Shown one piece after another: positions 1 to 7,021 of a DNA stretch of 45,592 bases; the stretch's first letter is position 1; every line of letters starts with the position of its first letter. The notes beneath the pieces were generated by a model. It was not told the origin of the DNA. It saw only the letters and a program-made list of their open reading frames with translations, and made no database searches. Made by a program: the position numbers and the translations under genes. The DNA is from Candidatus Dojkabacteria bacterium (GTDB taxonomy: Bacteria > Patescibacteria > Dojkabacteria > SC72). The stretch is taken from assembly GCA_023229785.1 (NCBI GenBank), contig JALNYV010000014.1:1-45592 (forward strand). Direction: 5' to 3'.

Positions 1-127
1 AATTTCAATTTTATAAAAGGGATAGTTCTAATGTAGATACATCATTATTTAGTGTTAGACCAACAATTTCTACTTTAGTTAGTGAACAATCATATTCATT
101 TAGACCAAGAGGTTCAGTAACTACATC
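1..127. repeat. Terminal redundancy, left copy
   Basis: These 127 bases are identical to the last 127 bases of the window (45466-45592). The copy lies inside an open reading frame that continues smoothly from the window end into the window start. This fits an assembly overlap of a circular or circularly permuted genome better than a non-coding direct terminal repeat. Confidence 0.97.
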
Positions 128-176
128 AGATAGATTAAGAATAAAAGTTTATGGCGGAGAACAAGCACCAAGTTAA
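1..176 (+). CDS. Structural/adhesin-like protein, 3' part of the gene that crosses the circle join
   Basis: This is the end of the gene that begins at 45057. The frame here starts at base 3 and ends in TAA at 174-176. Joined across the overlap the product is 194 aa. It is rich in Ser, Thr, Tyr and Asn and looks beta-rich, with no signal peptide or membrane segment. It sits inside the run of adhesin-like genes, so a virion surface role is inferred from context. I recognise no named family. The last 26 bases overlap the next gene in another frame. Confidence 0.75.
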   Translation, partial: FQFYKRDSSNVDTSLFSVRPTISTLVSEQSYSFRPRGSVTTSDRLRIKVYGGEQAPS

Positions 177-384
177 ATGTTTTAATAAAGGCAAATGTTG
201 TCGTAATTTAGATACTGGGGATGGTGTCTATGAATTTGATAGTGTAGCTGGTGGAAAAATTCAATTAGAAGTAAAAAATAAAGTATGTCAACATTTAGAT
301 TTAAAAACAGGGTTATGTACGATATATGCTAAACGACCTGTTGTTTGTGCTGATTGGTATTGCAAACATTGTAATTGTAAATAA
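151..384 (+). CDS. YkgJ/CxxCxxCC-type zinc- or iron-chelating small protein
   Basis: A 77-aa protein with nine cysteines: C10, C16, C17, C46, C56, C66, C71, C74 and C76. The pattern of a CC pair, then C-x-H-L, then G-L-C-T-I-Y and R-P-x-x-C closely resembles the Pfam CxxCxxCC (YkgJ, PF03692) metal-binding family. It is shorter than most members. The start overlaps the end of the preceding adhesin gene by 26 bp, and the stop abuts the next ATG. Finding such a protein between adhesin genes is odd; metal delivery or a disulfide/metal role in tail assembly is only a guess. Confidence 0.7.
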   Translation: MAENKHQVKCFNKGKCCRNLDTGDGVYEFDSVAGGKIQLEVKNKVCQHLDLKTGLCTIYAKRPVVCADWYCKHCNCK

Positions 385-771
385 ATGATACACAGTAGAG
401 TAAAATTTGATACTACATCTTTTGCCTCATTATTATCATCAGATGCTGGTTATAAATATCAAATATACGGATGGGCAATGCATAATAACGGTTCTTCTTA
501 TAGTGAAATGAATACTGGTATTAATATTGTAATTGTTACAGGAAATACTAATTTATATGGAACATATAATAGTGGTGCTGGTGCTTTATCTTATGCTGGT
601 GTATGGCAATTACCAATACAAGAAAATCCTTATTTTGAAGTTCCAGAAGGAAAAAATCTTTTAATTTCAATTCAAGGTATAAGAGTAAGTGGAACATTAT
701 GGTATGAGAAAGTATCTACTGCTGCCGCTACAACAACACCTTTAAGAATGCTAATGGGTATGGGTATCTAA
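385..771 (+). CDS. Adhesin-like beta module protein, paralogue of the 44365 gene
   Basis: A 128-aa protein starting directly after the previous stop. Residues about 28-108 match, module for module, both halves of the 230-aa protein at 44365. Shared landmarks are a hydrophobic strand followed by AMHNN, an LYG segment, a W-x-L-P segment, NPYFE and a final GIRVSGT strand. The module is probably a beta-sandwich from the distal tail or head surface. It lacks signal peptide and membrane segments. Function is inferred from paralogy and from its place among other virion genes. Confidence 0.7.
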   Translation: MIHSRVKFDTTSFASLLSSDAGYKYQIYGWAMHNNGSSYSEMNTGINIVIVTGNTNLYGTYNSGAGALSYAGVWQLPIQENPYFEVPEGKNLLISIQGIRVSGTLWYEKVSTAAATTTPLRMLMGMGI

Positions 772-787
772 ATAATAATTAAAATGT

Positions 788-1030
788 ATGTCAGAAATTA
801 CAAAAGAAACAATTGACGAAATAATAAAAAGGATAGATGAAAATGTATCTGAAGCTAAATGGGAGTTAAGAGAAGTAAAACTTCAGACTATTAAGACTAA
901 TGGCAATGTCAAAGATTTACAGCTTTGGAGAGCTAGAGCCAATGGAGCTATAACTGTAATATCAATTGTAATGACAACAATTCTGTTACCTTTAATTCTT
1001 TATTTCTTAAAGTTAAAATTATTTTCATAG
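788..1030 (+). CDS. Coiled-coil plus single TM protein, XhlA/holin-accessory-like
   Basis: An 80-aa protein with a charged helical N-half (about residues 5-40, heptad-like) followed by a single membrane helix at about 52-75 and a short basic tail. The stretch from NGNV through LxxWRxRxNGAI to the membrane helix resembles XhlA-type phage membrane proteins that act with holins and endolysins. It has no catalytic motif. The other lysis candidates lie at 10.7-11.6 kb, so this could also be a virion or anti-superinfection membrane protein. Confidence 0.5.
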   Translation: MSEITKETIDEIIKRIDENVSEAKWELREVKLQTIKTNGNVKDLQLWRARANGAITVISIVMTTILLPLILYFLKLKLFS

Positions 1031-1102
1031 TTCTTTACTCTCTGGGAGCTTATACTCCTAGTAAGTAGAGAAATATAACCCGTACCTTGAAAGGAGCTAG
1101 TT

Positions 1103-1342
1103 ATGGCTTGCAAAAGAAGAAGTCGCGCGAGTGGTAATCCTACTCGGCATCACATTCTTCCCTCCTCGAGAGGTGGGAAAGAAGGCGAAAACATCGCCAT
1201 CATACCTCGTAGAGAACACCAACTCTACCACGACCTTTTCAACAATATGACCCCTGACGAGATAATCTGTTATCTCGTCACCACATTCTGGAATGACCAG
1301 TGGGTATGGGTAGACATCAGCTACCGATATGGAGGTAAGTGA
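1103..1342 (+). CDS. Small HNH-like endonuclease domain protein
   Basis: A 79-aa protein with a good Shine-Dalgarno (AAGGAG) a few bases before ATG, unlike most genes here. Residues about 15-50 carry a short HNH-like arrangement: R-H-H-I-L-P-S-S-R-G-G, then E-N-I-A, then R-R-E-H-Q-L-Y-H and an MTP-E helix. This resembles compact HNH proteins common in phages and AT-rich bacteria. Its codons are clearly more GC-rich than those of its neighbours, which suggests separate acquisition with the next gene. Nuclease activity is inferred. A reverse-strand frame over the same DNA has no start signal. Confidence 0.65.
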   Translation: MACKRRSRASGNPTRHHILPSSRGGKEGENIAIIPRREHQLYHDLFNNMTPDEIICYLVTTFWNDQWVWVDISYRYGGK

Positions 1343-1578
1343 TGCACACATCACTTTGTCTGGGCTGTAATCAGTTCAAATCCCTAACCACTTACTATGT
1401 TCTGCCGAACAACAAATACAGGTTTGACCTGTGCTTCTCCTGCAAGGAGAAACTACAAACGATTGTTGCGAACGCAGAGCTAAGAAATGGTGGTTGGAAA
1501 GAACCGAAGCAATTGGAGATACCAGCGTATTTCCACCTGCTGAAAGAGTTTCTCTTTCCCAAAAAGGAGGGGGCGTAA
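1342..1578 (+). CDS. Small double-CxxC zinc-finger protein
   Basis: A 78-aa protein whose ATG (1342) overlaps the TGA of the HNH gene; GGAGG lies 6 nt upstream, so ATG 1342 is preferred to the GTG three bases earlier. C-L-G-C near the N-terminus and C-F-S-C about 24 residues later form one zinc knuckle. The rest is helical and basic. Base composition matches the HNH gene, so the two form one small cassette. Function unknown; DNA or RNA binding is plausible. Confidence 0.6.
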   Translation: MHTSLCLGCNQFKSLTTYYVLPNNKYRFDLCFSCKEKLQTIVANAELRNGGWKEPKQLEIPAYFHLLKEFLFPKKEGA

Positions 1579-1599
1579 AAACCCCTTCCACAAAAACAA

Positions 1600-2331
1600 A
1601 TGAAAACAGGAATAATAATACCAGATTTACATTACCCTATACACGATAAAAAGTATTTAAAGACTTTGTTTGCTTTAACTAAAGATATAAATCCTAATTA
1701 CCTTATATATCTAGGAGATTGCTTTGACGCTTATGGTATTAGTCGGTTCGCAAAAAGAAATGGTTTAGATATGGAAGTTGGAGTATGGCAAACTCATCAA
1801 GAGATACTAGGCTTTAAAAAGGAAATATATGAACCTTTAAAAGCAAAGTGCAAAAAAGGCACAAAGATATACTGGACTGGTGGTAATCACGACGATCAGC
1901 GAACTAGAGATGCTATTGAAGAAATGCCAGAAAGAGCTGAATTACTTGATTTGAATAAACACTTTCCTGATGCTGAAATATGCCAGTATAATAAATCCAT
2001 TAAAATAGGCAAAGTTTACTTTACGCACGGAGTATATACTAATGATGCTCACGCTAAAAAGCATACAATAGCTTTTGAGGGCAATGTAGTCTATGGACAT
2101 ACGCATACTGCTCAGGAGTATATTAAGACTACACACGGAAATAACGGAACACACGGAGGATTTTCAATGGGGTGCGGCTGTAACAACAATCCTGAATATA
2201 TGAAAAACAGACCAAATAGTTGGGTACATATGATAGGAGTGATATACTTTCAAGATAATGGAAACTTTAACCTTTACAAGATATTTGTAAATAAAGGAAA
2301 AGCAATATTTAATAATAAAGAGTATAAGTAA
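1600..2331 (+). CDS. Calcineurin-like metallophosphoesterase
   Basis: A 243-aa protein with all the metal-binding motifs of the Metallophos family (PF00149): D9-x-H11, GD at 39-40, GNHD at 95-98, THG around H143 and GHTH at 166-169. Length fits a single-domain phage phosphoesterase. The substrate could be a nucleotide, phosphodiester or protein phosphate and cannot be told from sequence. It lies between the GC-rich HNH cassette and the tail genes; its own codons are AT-rich like the phage core. The stop is one base from the next start in a TAATATG cassette. Confidence 0.88.
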   Translation: MKTGIIIPDLHYPIHDKKYLKTLFALTKDINPNYLIYLGDCFDAYGISRFAKRNGLDMEVGVWQTHQEILGFKKEIYEPLKAKCKKGTKIYWTGGNHDDQRTRDAIEEMPERAELLDLNKHFPDAEICQYNKSIKIGKVYFTHGVYTNDAHAKKHTIAFEGNVVYGHTHTAQEYIKTTHGNNGTHGGFSMGCGCNNNPEYMKNRPNSWVHMIGVIYFQDNGNFNLYKIFVNKGKAIFNNKEYK

Positions 2332-2332
2332 T

Positions 2333-3817
2333 ATGGCAGAACAATTAAAACCAAAAAGCATAAGAAACTTAGGAATAAATGGAGTTATTAGACCTTCAGA
2401 GGTTGATGATTCTTTAATTCCAGACGGAGCTGTTACAGAAGCTAAGAATTTTGAATTTGACCAAATAGGAGCATCTACTTCTAGACCAGGTTTGACTACA
2501 TTGGGAAGCTCAGTATCAGCTGGATATGGTTGTGTAGGAATGCACAATGCACTTTCTAATACAGCTGTAGCTGTGTTTTCTCAAGCTGGTTCTTCTGCTA
2601 TATATGTTTTTGATAAATCAACTACTTGGGGCACAGGTTTAACTGGTGGTGCTAAAAGTGCTACTATAAGATTTGTAGATTTTGGCTCTTATTCAATAGT
2701 CGTTAACTTCTCTGGTTCAATGAGAGTATGGTCAGGTGGGGCTGAAACTTCTAGTTATTGGTTTACTTCAGGACATTCTATAAATCCTCATAACCTATGG
2801 GAGCAACCAGTCAATCCTCAATATGGTGAGGTTTACAAGTCAAGAGTTTATTTATTCGGAGATACTGCTAACGCAGGCGATCCGTCAAGACTTTATTTCT
2901 CCTCGGTTATAGACAGTCAAGGTTCAATTACTTTCAGTCCGACAGTAGATTATGTAGATATAAACCCTGGCGATGGAGAAGACGGAACAGGCTTAAAACG
3001 CTACTCATTAGAGCTTTTATGCTTTAAACCTAATTATATATATCGTTTTAGAACATCAGGAACAGACCCAGACCCTTTAATTAAAATAGGCACAAGGTCA
3101 AATGAAAGTATTGTAGAGGGTAAACGGGGTCTTTACTTTCATCACGACTCTGGATTTTATCGCTATACAGGTGGTTACCCAGAAGAAATCAGCAGTCCTA
3201 TTAATGACTTTATAGAAGCTATACCTTATAGTCAGTATTCTAGTATAGTCGGTTGGAACGACAATAATCACATCTATTGGTCAGTTGGAAATCTAAGCAT
3301 AGCCGAAACTAAGGAAACAACTACTTGGAAAAATGTCGTCTTACGTTATACAGAATCAAGTGATGTTTGGACAGTCTATTCATATAGTAACGATATAAGG
3401 TCAGCTATTACTTATAACAACGGAACAAGTATTAGTAGAATAGTTGGTACAGACCACGGAGTAGTAGCTACTCAAAACAGTGGAACTTCTGACTTTGGAG
3501 AGCCTATTTACTACACTCTAAGAACTAAGTGGTATGAATTTGACGGACTGACCTTTAGTAAGGTAATTAATGACTTAGTAGCCATATCAGAGAAAAGTCA
3601 AGCTATGACACTTATGTATCAGGTAGATGATGATTCTACTAGGTGGCAAACACTAGGTCAGATAACTGATTTTAGAACAGAATTTAATAACAATGATATA
3701 AGATTTAATCGTATAAGATTTAAAGTAACTGGTAGTTCAGTTTATGAATCACCAGTCTTTAGGGGTTTAGAGATTATACGAGGTATATTTGAAGGAGTAA
3801 TTAAAAATGGCAGATAA
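2333..3817 (+). CDS. Virion stabilisation/tail nozzle-like protein (P22 gp10-like)
   Basis: A 494-aa protein. The N-terminus (residues about 10-60) has the typical layout of podovirus DNA-stabilisation or nozzle proteins: a short Gly-Ile/Arg-Pro lead, D-G-A-x-x-x-A-x-N-F and a 'SRPGLTTLG' box. The rest is a long beta-rich body with repeated Trp/Tyr strands, consistent with a propeller as in P22 gp10 or T7 gp12. It directly precedes the tailspike, which it overlaps by 11 bp. I see no enzyme motif. Assignment rests on N-terminal pattern and gene order. Confidence 0.6.
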   Translation: MAEQLKPKSIRNLGINGVIRPSEVDDSLIPDGAVTEAKNFEFDQIGASTSRPGLTTLGSSVSAGYGCVGMHNALSNTAVAVFSQAGSSAIYVFDKSTTWGTGLTGGAKSATIRFVDFGSYSIVVNFSGSMRVWSGGAETSSYWFTSGHSINPHNLWEQPVNPQYGEVYKSRVYLFGDTANAGDPSRLYFSSVIDSQGSITFSPTVDYVDINPGDGEDGTGLKRYSLELLCFKPNYIYRFRTSGTDPDPLIKIGTRSNESIVEGKRGLYFHHDSGFYRYTGGYPEEISSPINDFIEAIPYSQYSSIVGWNDNNHIYWSVGNLSIAETKETTTWKNVVLRYTESSDVWTVYSYSNDIRSAITYNNGTSISRIVGTDHGVVATQNSGTSDFGEPIYYTLRTKWYEFDGLTFSKVINDLVAISEKSQAMTLMYQVDDDSTRWQTLGQITDFRTEFNNNDIRFNRIRFKVTGSSVYESPVFRGLEIIRGIFEGVIKNGR

Positions 3818-5447
3818 AAATATATATTCTTACGGATTTGATAAAGGCTTAAAACGAGAGATTAAAGATAACTCTACGGGTGTTGTTTATGATTATTTAA
3901 GAAACCAAATTAATACTGGACAAATAATGGATAGGGGTAACTTAAACTTAGGAGAATCTAATTTAAGACTTTATGATGCAGTTGTAGATGTTAATTATTG
4001 GGGAGATTATACTGATATACAGTCAGCTTTAGATGCTGGGCATAAAAGAATTTTCTTAAGAAATGGAACATATATTATTAATAATAGTATCCGAATACTT
4101 GGTAATAATATATCTATAACTGGAGAAGATAGAAATAATACGATAATTAAAGCTAATAATAATTTAAGTAATGCAATTAATATAATAGAAATTGGCGATA
4201 CAAGTTTAGCTGGTGGTGGTGCTTCAAGTAATGAAATTATTTCTAACTTAACAATAGATGGAAATTCTGATAATAATACACAAAATCATACTGGTATTTA
4301 TATTTATGATAATGAAGATCATATAATTGAAAACTGTAATATAAAAAATTGTGGAAATTATGGGCTTAATATATATAGTGGAAATGATGGGTCTAGTAAT
4401 ATTTACATTAGAAATAATATATTTAGTAATAATGAAAATGCTATTTATACTACAGCATCATCAAGTTTTATTTTATCAAATGATTTTACTCAAACTACTA
4501 CATCAAACATATCTGGTCAACTTTTTGCTTATAATATAAGCAATAATCGTTTTAGTGGTGGTACTTACCATATTAATATTACAGGTTCTGATAGAAATAT
4601 TATATCAAGTAATTATTTTTATTCTACTGATGGCAATATGATTTTATTTGACTATACAACTGCTAATACAGAATGTAAATATAATATTATATCTAATAAT
4701 TCATTTCAAACATTTGGAGGGGCTTCAACTGCTCAAGAAGATGTTATTGTATTTTCAGGAGCACAATATAATGAGATAAGTAATAATATTTTTTATGGTT
4801 CGTTTTTTAAGACAAATGATACTTATGCTTTTATTTTATTAAAGACTGATACATCTTATTCTATTTATAATAATATATGTGGTAATACAATATTTCAATC
4901 TCAAGCTGTAGCAAGTAAAGCTAAATATGGAATAGTAGAGTTTGACTCTAATCAAGATTATAATATAATTTCAAATAATATAGTCCAAGGTGCTGTAACG
5001 GCAAATTTTTTGATACAAGGTGCTAATACAATATCTGAAAATAATGGTAATGCATCTGAATTAGAAAAGAATAAGATAGTAAAAATGAAAAATACATCTG
5101 GTGCTGGACTTCGTTTAGGAAATGTTGTGTCCTTTAAAGCTGTAGCAGCTGGGGATGAAGTTACAACTACTACTACCATTGGAGATGATTTAAGTTTTGG
5201 TATGGTTACAGAAACTATTAATAATAATAATTATGGCAATATTAAAACAGAAGGAAAAACTCTTGATTTATGGGTAAATAACTCAGCTACTTCCATATCT
5301 ATAGGAGATTATCTTTCTACCTATTCACACGCTTATTACGCTAACAAAGCAGTAGTAGGAGATATGGCTTTTGCTATAGCTTTAGAAGCTCCCACAACTA
5401 GCACAGCTCAAATATCAGCCTTATTAGTATCACCAAGAAAAATATGA
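3807..5447 (+). CDS. Tailspike with right-handed parallel beta-helix and DUF2190-like C-domain
   Basis: A 546-aa protein. The N-terminal ~65 residues would attach to the tail. Residues about 66-410 begin with an S-A-L-D-A-G...I-F-L-R-N-G-T-Y box typical of pectate-lyase-3-like spikes, followed by many short Asn-rich 'I-x-x-N' rungs of a parallel beta-helix. The C-terminal ~120 residues resemble the DUF2190 surface domain (G-D-x-x-S, K-x-x-G-x-x-x-x-L-W-V strands). It probably recognises or degrades a host glycan. No catalytic residue can be pinned down by eye. Frequent Asn codons (AAT) make this the most AT-rich late gene. Confidence 0.82.
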   Translation: MADKNIYSYGFDKGLKREIKDNSTGVVYDYLRNQINTGQIMDRGNLNLGESNLRLYDAVVDVNYWGDYTDIQSALDAGHKRIFLRNGTYIINNSIRILGNNISITGEDRNNTIIKANNNLSNAINIIEIGDTSLAGGGASSNEIISNLTIDGNSDNNTQNHTGIYIYDNEDHIIENCNIKNCGNYGLNIYSGNDGSSNIYIRNNIFSNNENAIYTTASSSFILSNDFTQTTTSNISGQLFAYNISNNRFSGGTYHINITGSDRNIISSNYFYSTDGNMILFDYTTANTECKYNIISNNSFQTFGGASTAQEDVIVFSGAQYNEISNNIFYGSFFKTNDTYAFILLKTDTSYSIYNNICGNTIFQSQAVASKAKYGIVEFDSNQDYNIISNNIVQGAVTANFLIQGANTISENNGNASELEKNKIVKMKNTSGAGLRLGNVVSFKAVAAGDEVTTTTTIGDDLSFGMVTETINNNNYGNIKTEGKTLDLWVNNSATSISIGDYLSTYSHAYYANKAVVGDMAFAIALEAPTTSTAQISALLVSPRKI

Positions 5448-5638
5448 TTATAAAACACCAAAACAAGTATTATACAGTAGAAAAAGAGTTTGATAAACAA
5501 GCTCGTCTTAATGAAATTAAACTAGAATTAGACAGATTAAAAGACTGGCAGAAAAACCAAAAAGATAGAATAGATAGTCTATATCAAAGAAAAGTAGAGC
5601 AGTTGACTGGAGAACAAAAGGAACTCAATTTACTATAA
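5444..5638 (+). CDS. Small coiled-coil protein
   Basis: A 64-aa protein whose ATG overlaps the tailspike TGA (ATGA). After a short N-terminal strand (I-K-H-Q-N-K-Y-Y-T-V), residues about 20-60 form a charged amphipathic helix with heptad spacing of Leu, Ile and Trp. Proteins of this type often sit between phage tail genes as small assembly factors, but no family is recognised. Confidence 0.6.
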   Translation: MIIKHQNKYYTVEKEFDKQARLNEIKLELDRLKDWQKNQKDRIDSLYQRKVEQLTGEQKELNLL

Positions 5639-5657
5639 TATAAAAATAAGTTAAAAT
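5629..5657 (+). promoter_or_regulatory. Weak sigma-70-like promoter fused to a start codon
   Basis: TTTACT, 17 nt, then TAAAAT, ending 6 nt before the ATG at 5664. The geometry matches the stronger sites before 14181, 24465 and 33702 and would give a leaderless or near-leaderless message. The -35 is poor, and a second TATAAT lies at 5634-5639, so confidence is limited in such AT-rich DNA. Confidence 0.35.
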
Positions 5658-5663
5658 AAAGAT

Positions 5664-7019
5664 ATGGCAATAGATGTAACAAAAGCAGAACAATTATCTA
5701 AATCACAACAAACTGCTATTCAAGCTAATTTACCAAAAGCAGGAGAATTATTTTTACTTGATATTGGTGAAGGTGGTCGTGCTTTAGCTACCATTAATAA
5801 TGGTAATGTTGTTAGATTAGGATTTGATTTTCCTCAAGACTGGCAAGGTAAAACTATAGGTCAATGGCAAAATGAATTTACTAGAGATTATGCTAGTCAA
5901 TTAGGAGTTGATTTAAATAGTTTAAAACAGCCAAATGTGGCAGACTTAAATCAATTCTATGGTCAAGGAGGTAAATTAACTAATGTAAACCAATTTAAAG
6001 GATTATATAGTAATGTATATGGAGGTGCTACACAAGAAGTTCCAACTGGTAATGTACAAACAGAAGGTGGAACAGTAAGTGCTGCTGGACTTCAAAATAC
6101 ATCTCAATCTGGTTTACAAGAAGGAAAAGCATATAAATTCCCTAATGACCCTAAAGTATATAGAGTAGAAAACGGACAGTTAGTTCATATACCAGACGAA
6201 CAGACTTTTAGAGGTATGTATGGTGGACTTCCTGAATTAGGAACTAATGTAACCGAGCTACAGGGTACAATAGCTGATTATCAAAGTGGTGGTACTACCC
6301 CCTCCTCTACTCCAAGTGGAGGTATAAACATACCAGATACTGGCAATCCCTTATTAAACGAAACCCTAAAGACTTTAAATGATTATTTAGCTGAATTACA
6401 GAGTAGGGGAGAGGTACTTAACCCTGAGATAGAGATAACCCCTGAAAAAGCAGCTGAGTTTTTAGCTCAAGCTCAATCTGAAATAAACCCATATTATGCT
6501 AGTCAGCTTGGTTTAGCTAGAGAAAACTTATTAAGAAATGCTGGTTACACTACAGATAGTATAGCTCAATTTGAAAGTCAATTAGGCAAACAATACGGTC
6601 TAGCTCAACGACAAATAGGAGAGAGTGCGGCTGATAGAGGATTTGCTCAATCTGGTATTAGAAAACAAGAGGAAACTCAATTAGCTGAAGATGTCCAAAA
6701 TAGAATAGACACTAACAGACGAGATTTACAATTTCAATTAGGAAGTTCAGCTAGACAGTTTGCTCAACAGTTTGGTGGAACAGAGGGCTTTCAAACACCA
6801 AGTTTAAGTATAGCTTCAGCCCCTAGAGTTACAGGTCAAGGAACACTTGAACAAAGTGGTCAAACACCTTTTGTAGATTTATCAGATTCAGTTTATGACG
6901 ATATAATAGGTGAACAAGAATATAATCGTAGAGGAGCTGTTAGGTCTAGGTCATCTGAACTAGAAGGTGCTTTTAGAACTAACCAAGCGATAGACCAACA
7001 ACGACAATTAATACTATAA
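5664..7019 (+). CDS. Ejection/internal virion protein 1, putative
   Basis: A 451-aa protein. The N-half is mixed and includes a compact Y-K-F...K-V-Y-R-V-x-N-G-x-L-x-H-I box at about 155-180 that resembles small beta modules of bacterial surface proteins. A Pro/Ser/Thr/Gly linker follows, and residues about 270-380 are a long Gln/Ala-rich helical region. It is the first of three consecutive large helical proteins placed after the tailspike and before the endolysin, the usual place of podovirus ejection proteins. No enzymatic motif is visible. The name rests on gene order and composition. Confidence 0.5.
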   Translation: MAIDVTKAEQLSKSQQTAIQANLPKAGELFLLDIGEGGRALATINNGNVVRLGFDFPQDWQGKTIGQWQNEFTRDYASQLGVDLNSLKQPNVADLNQFYGQGGKLTNVNQFKGLYSNVYGGATQEVPTGNVQTEGGTVSAAGLQNTSQSGLQEGKAYKFPNDPKVYRVENGQLVHIPDEQTFRGMYGGLPELGTNVTELQGTIADYQSGGTTPSSTPSGGINIPDTGNPLLNETLKTLNDYLAELQSRGEVLNPEIEITPEKAAEFLAQAQSEINPYYASQLGLARENLLRNAGYTTDSIAQFESQLGKQYGLAQRQIGESAADRGFAQSGIRKQEETQLAEDVQNRIDTNRRDLQFQLGSSARQFAQQFGGTEGFQTPSLSIASAPRVTGQGTLEQSGQTPFVDLSDSVYDDIIGEQEYNRRGAVRSRSSELEGAFRTNQAIDQQRQLIL

Positions 7020-7021
7020 AT

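Noticed and set aside
1..127. True direct terminal repeat as in T7-like phages
   Set aside because: The repeat lies within one coding frame in the adhesin region, and the length equals a common assembler k-mer. Circularity is simpler, though read data would decide.
1097..1354. Reverse-strand open frame of 85 codons opposite the HNH gene
   Set aside because: It lacks any ribosome site, gives no recognisable protein and mirrors a forward gene with a good Shine-Dalgarno. All other genes are on the + strand.
1360..1400. GTTCAAATCCC resembling a tRNA T-arm
   Set aside because: No acceptor or anticodon arm can be built around it, and it lies inside a small zinc-finger gene.
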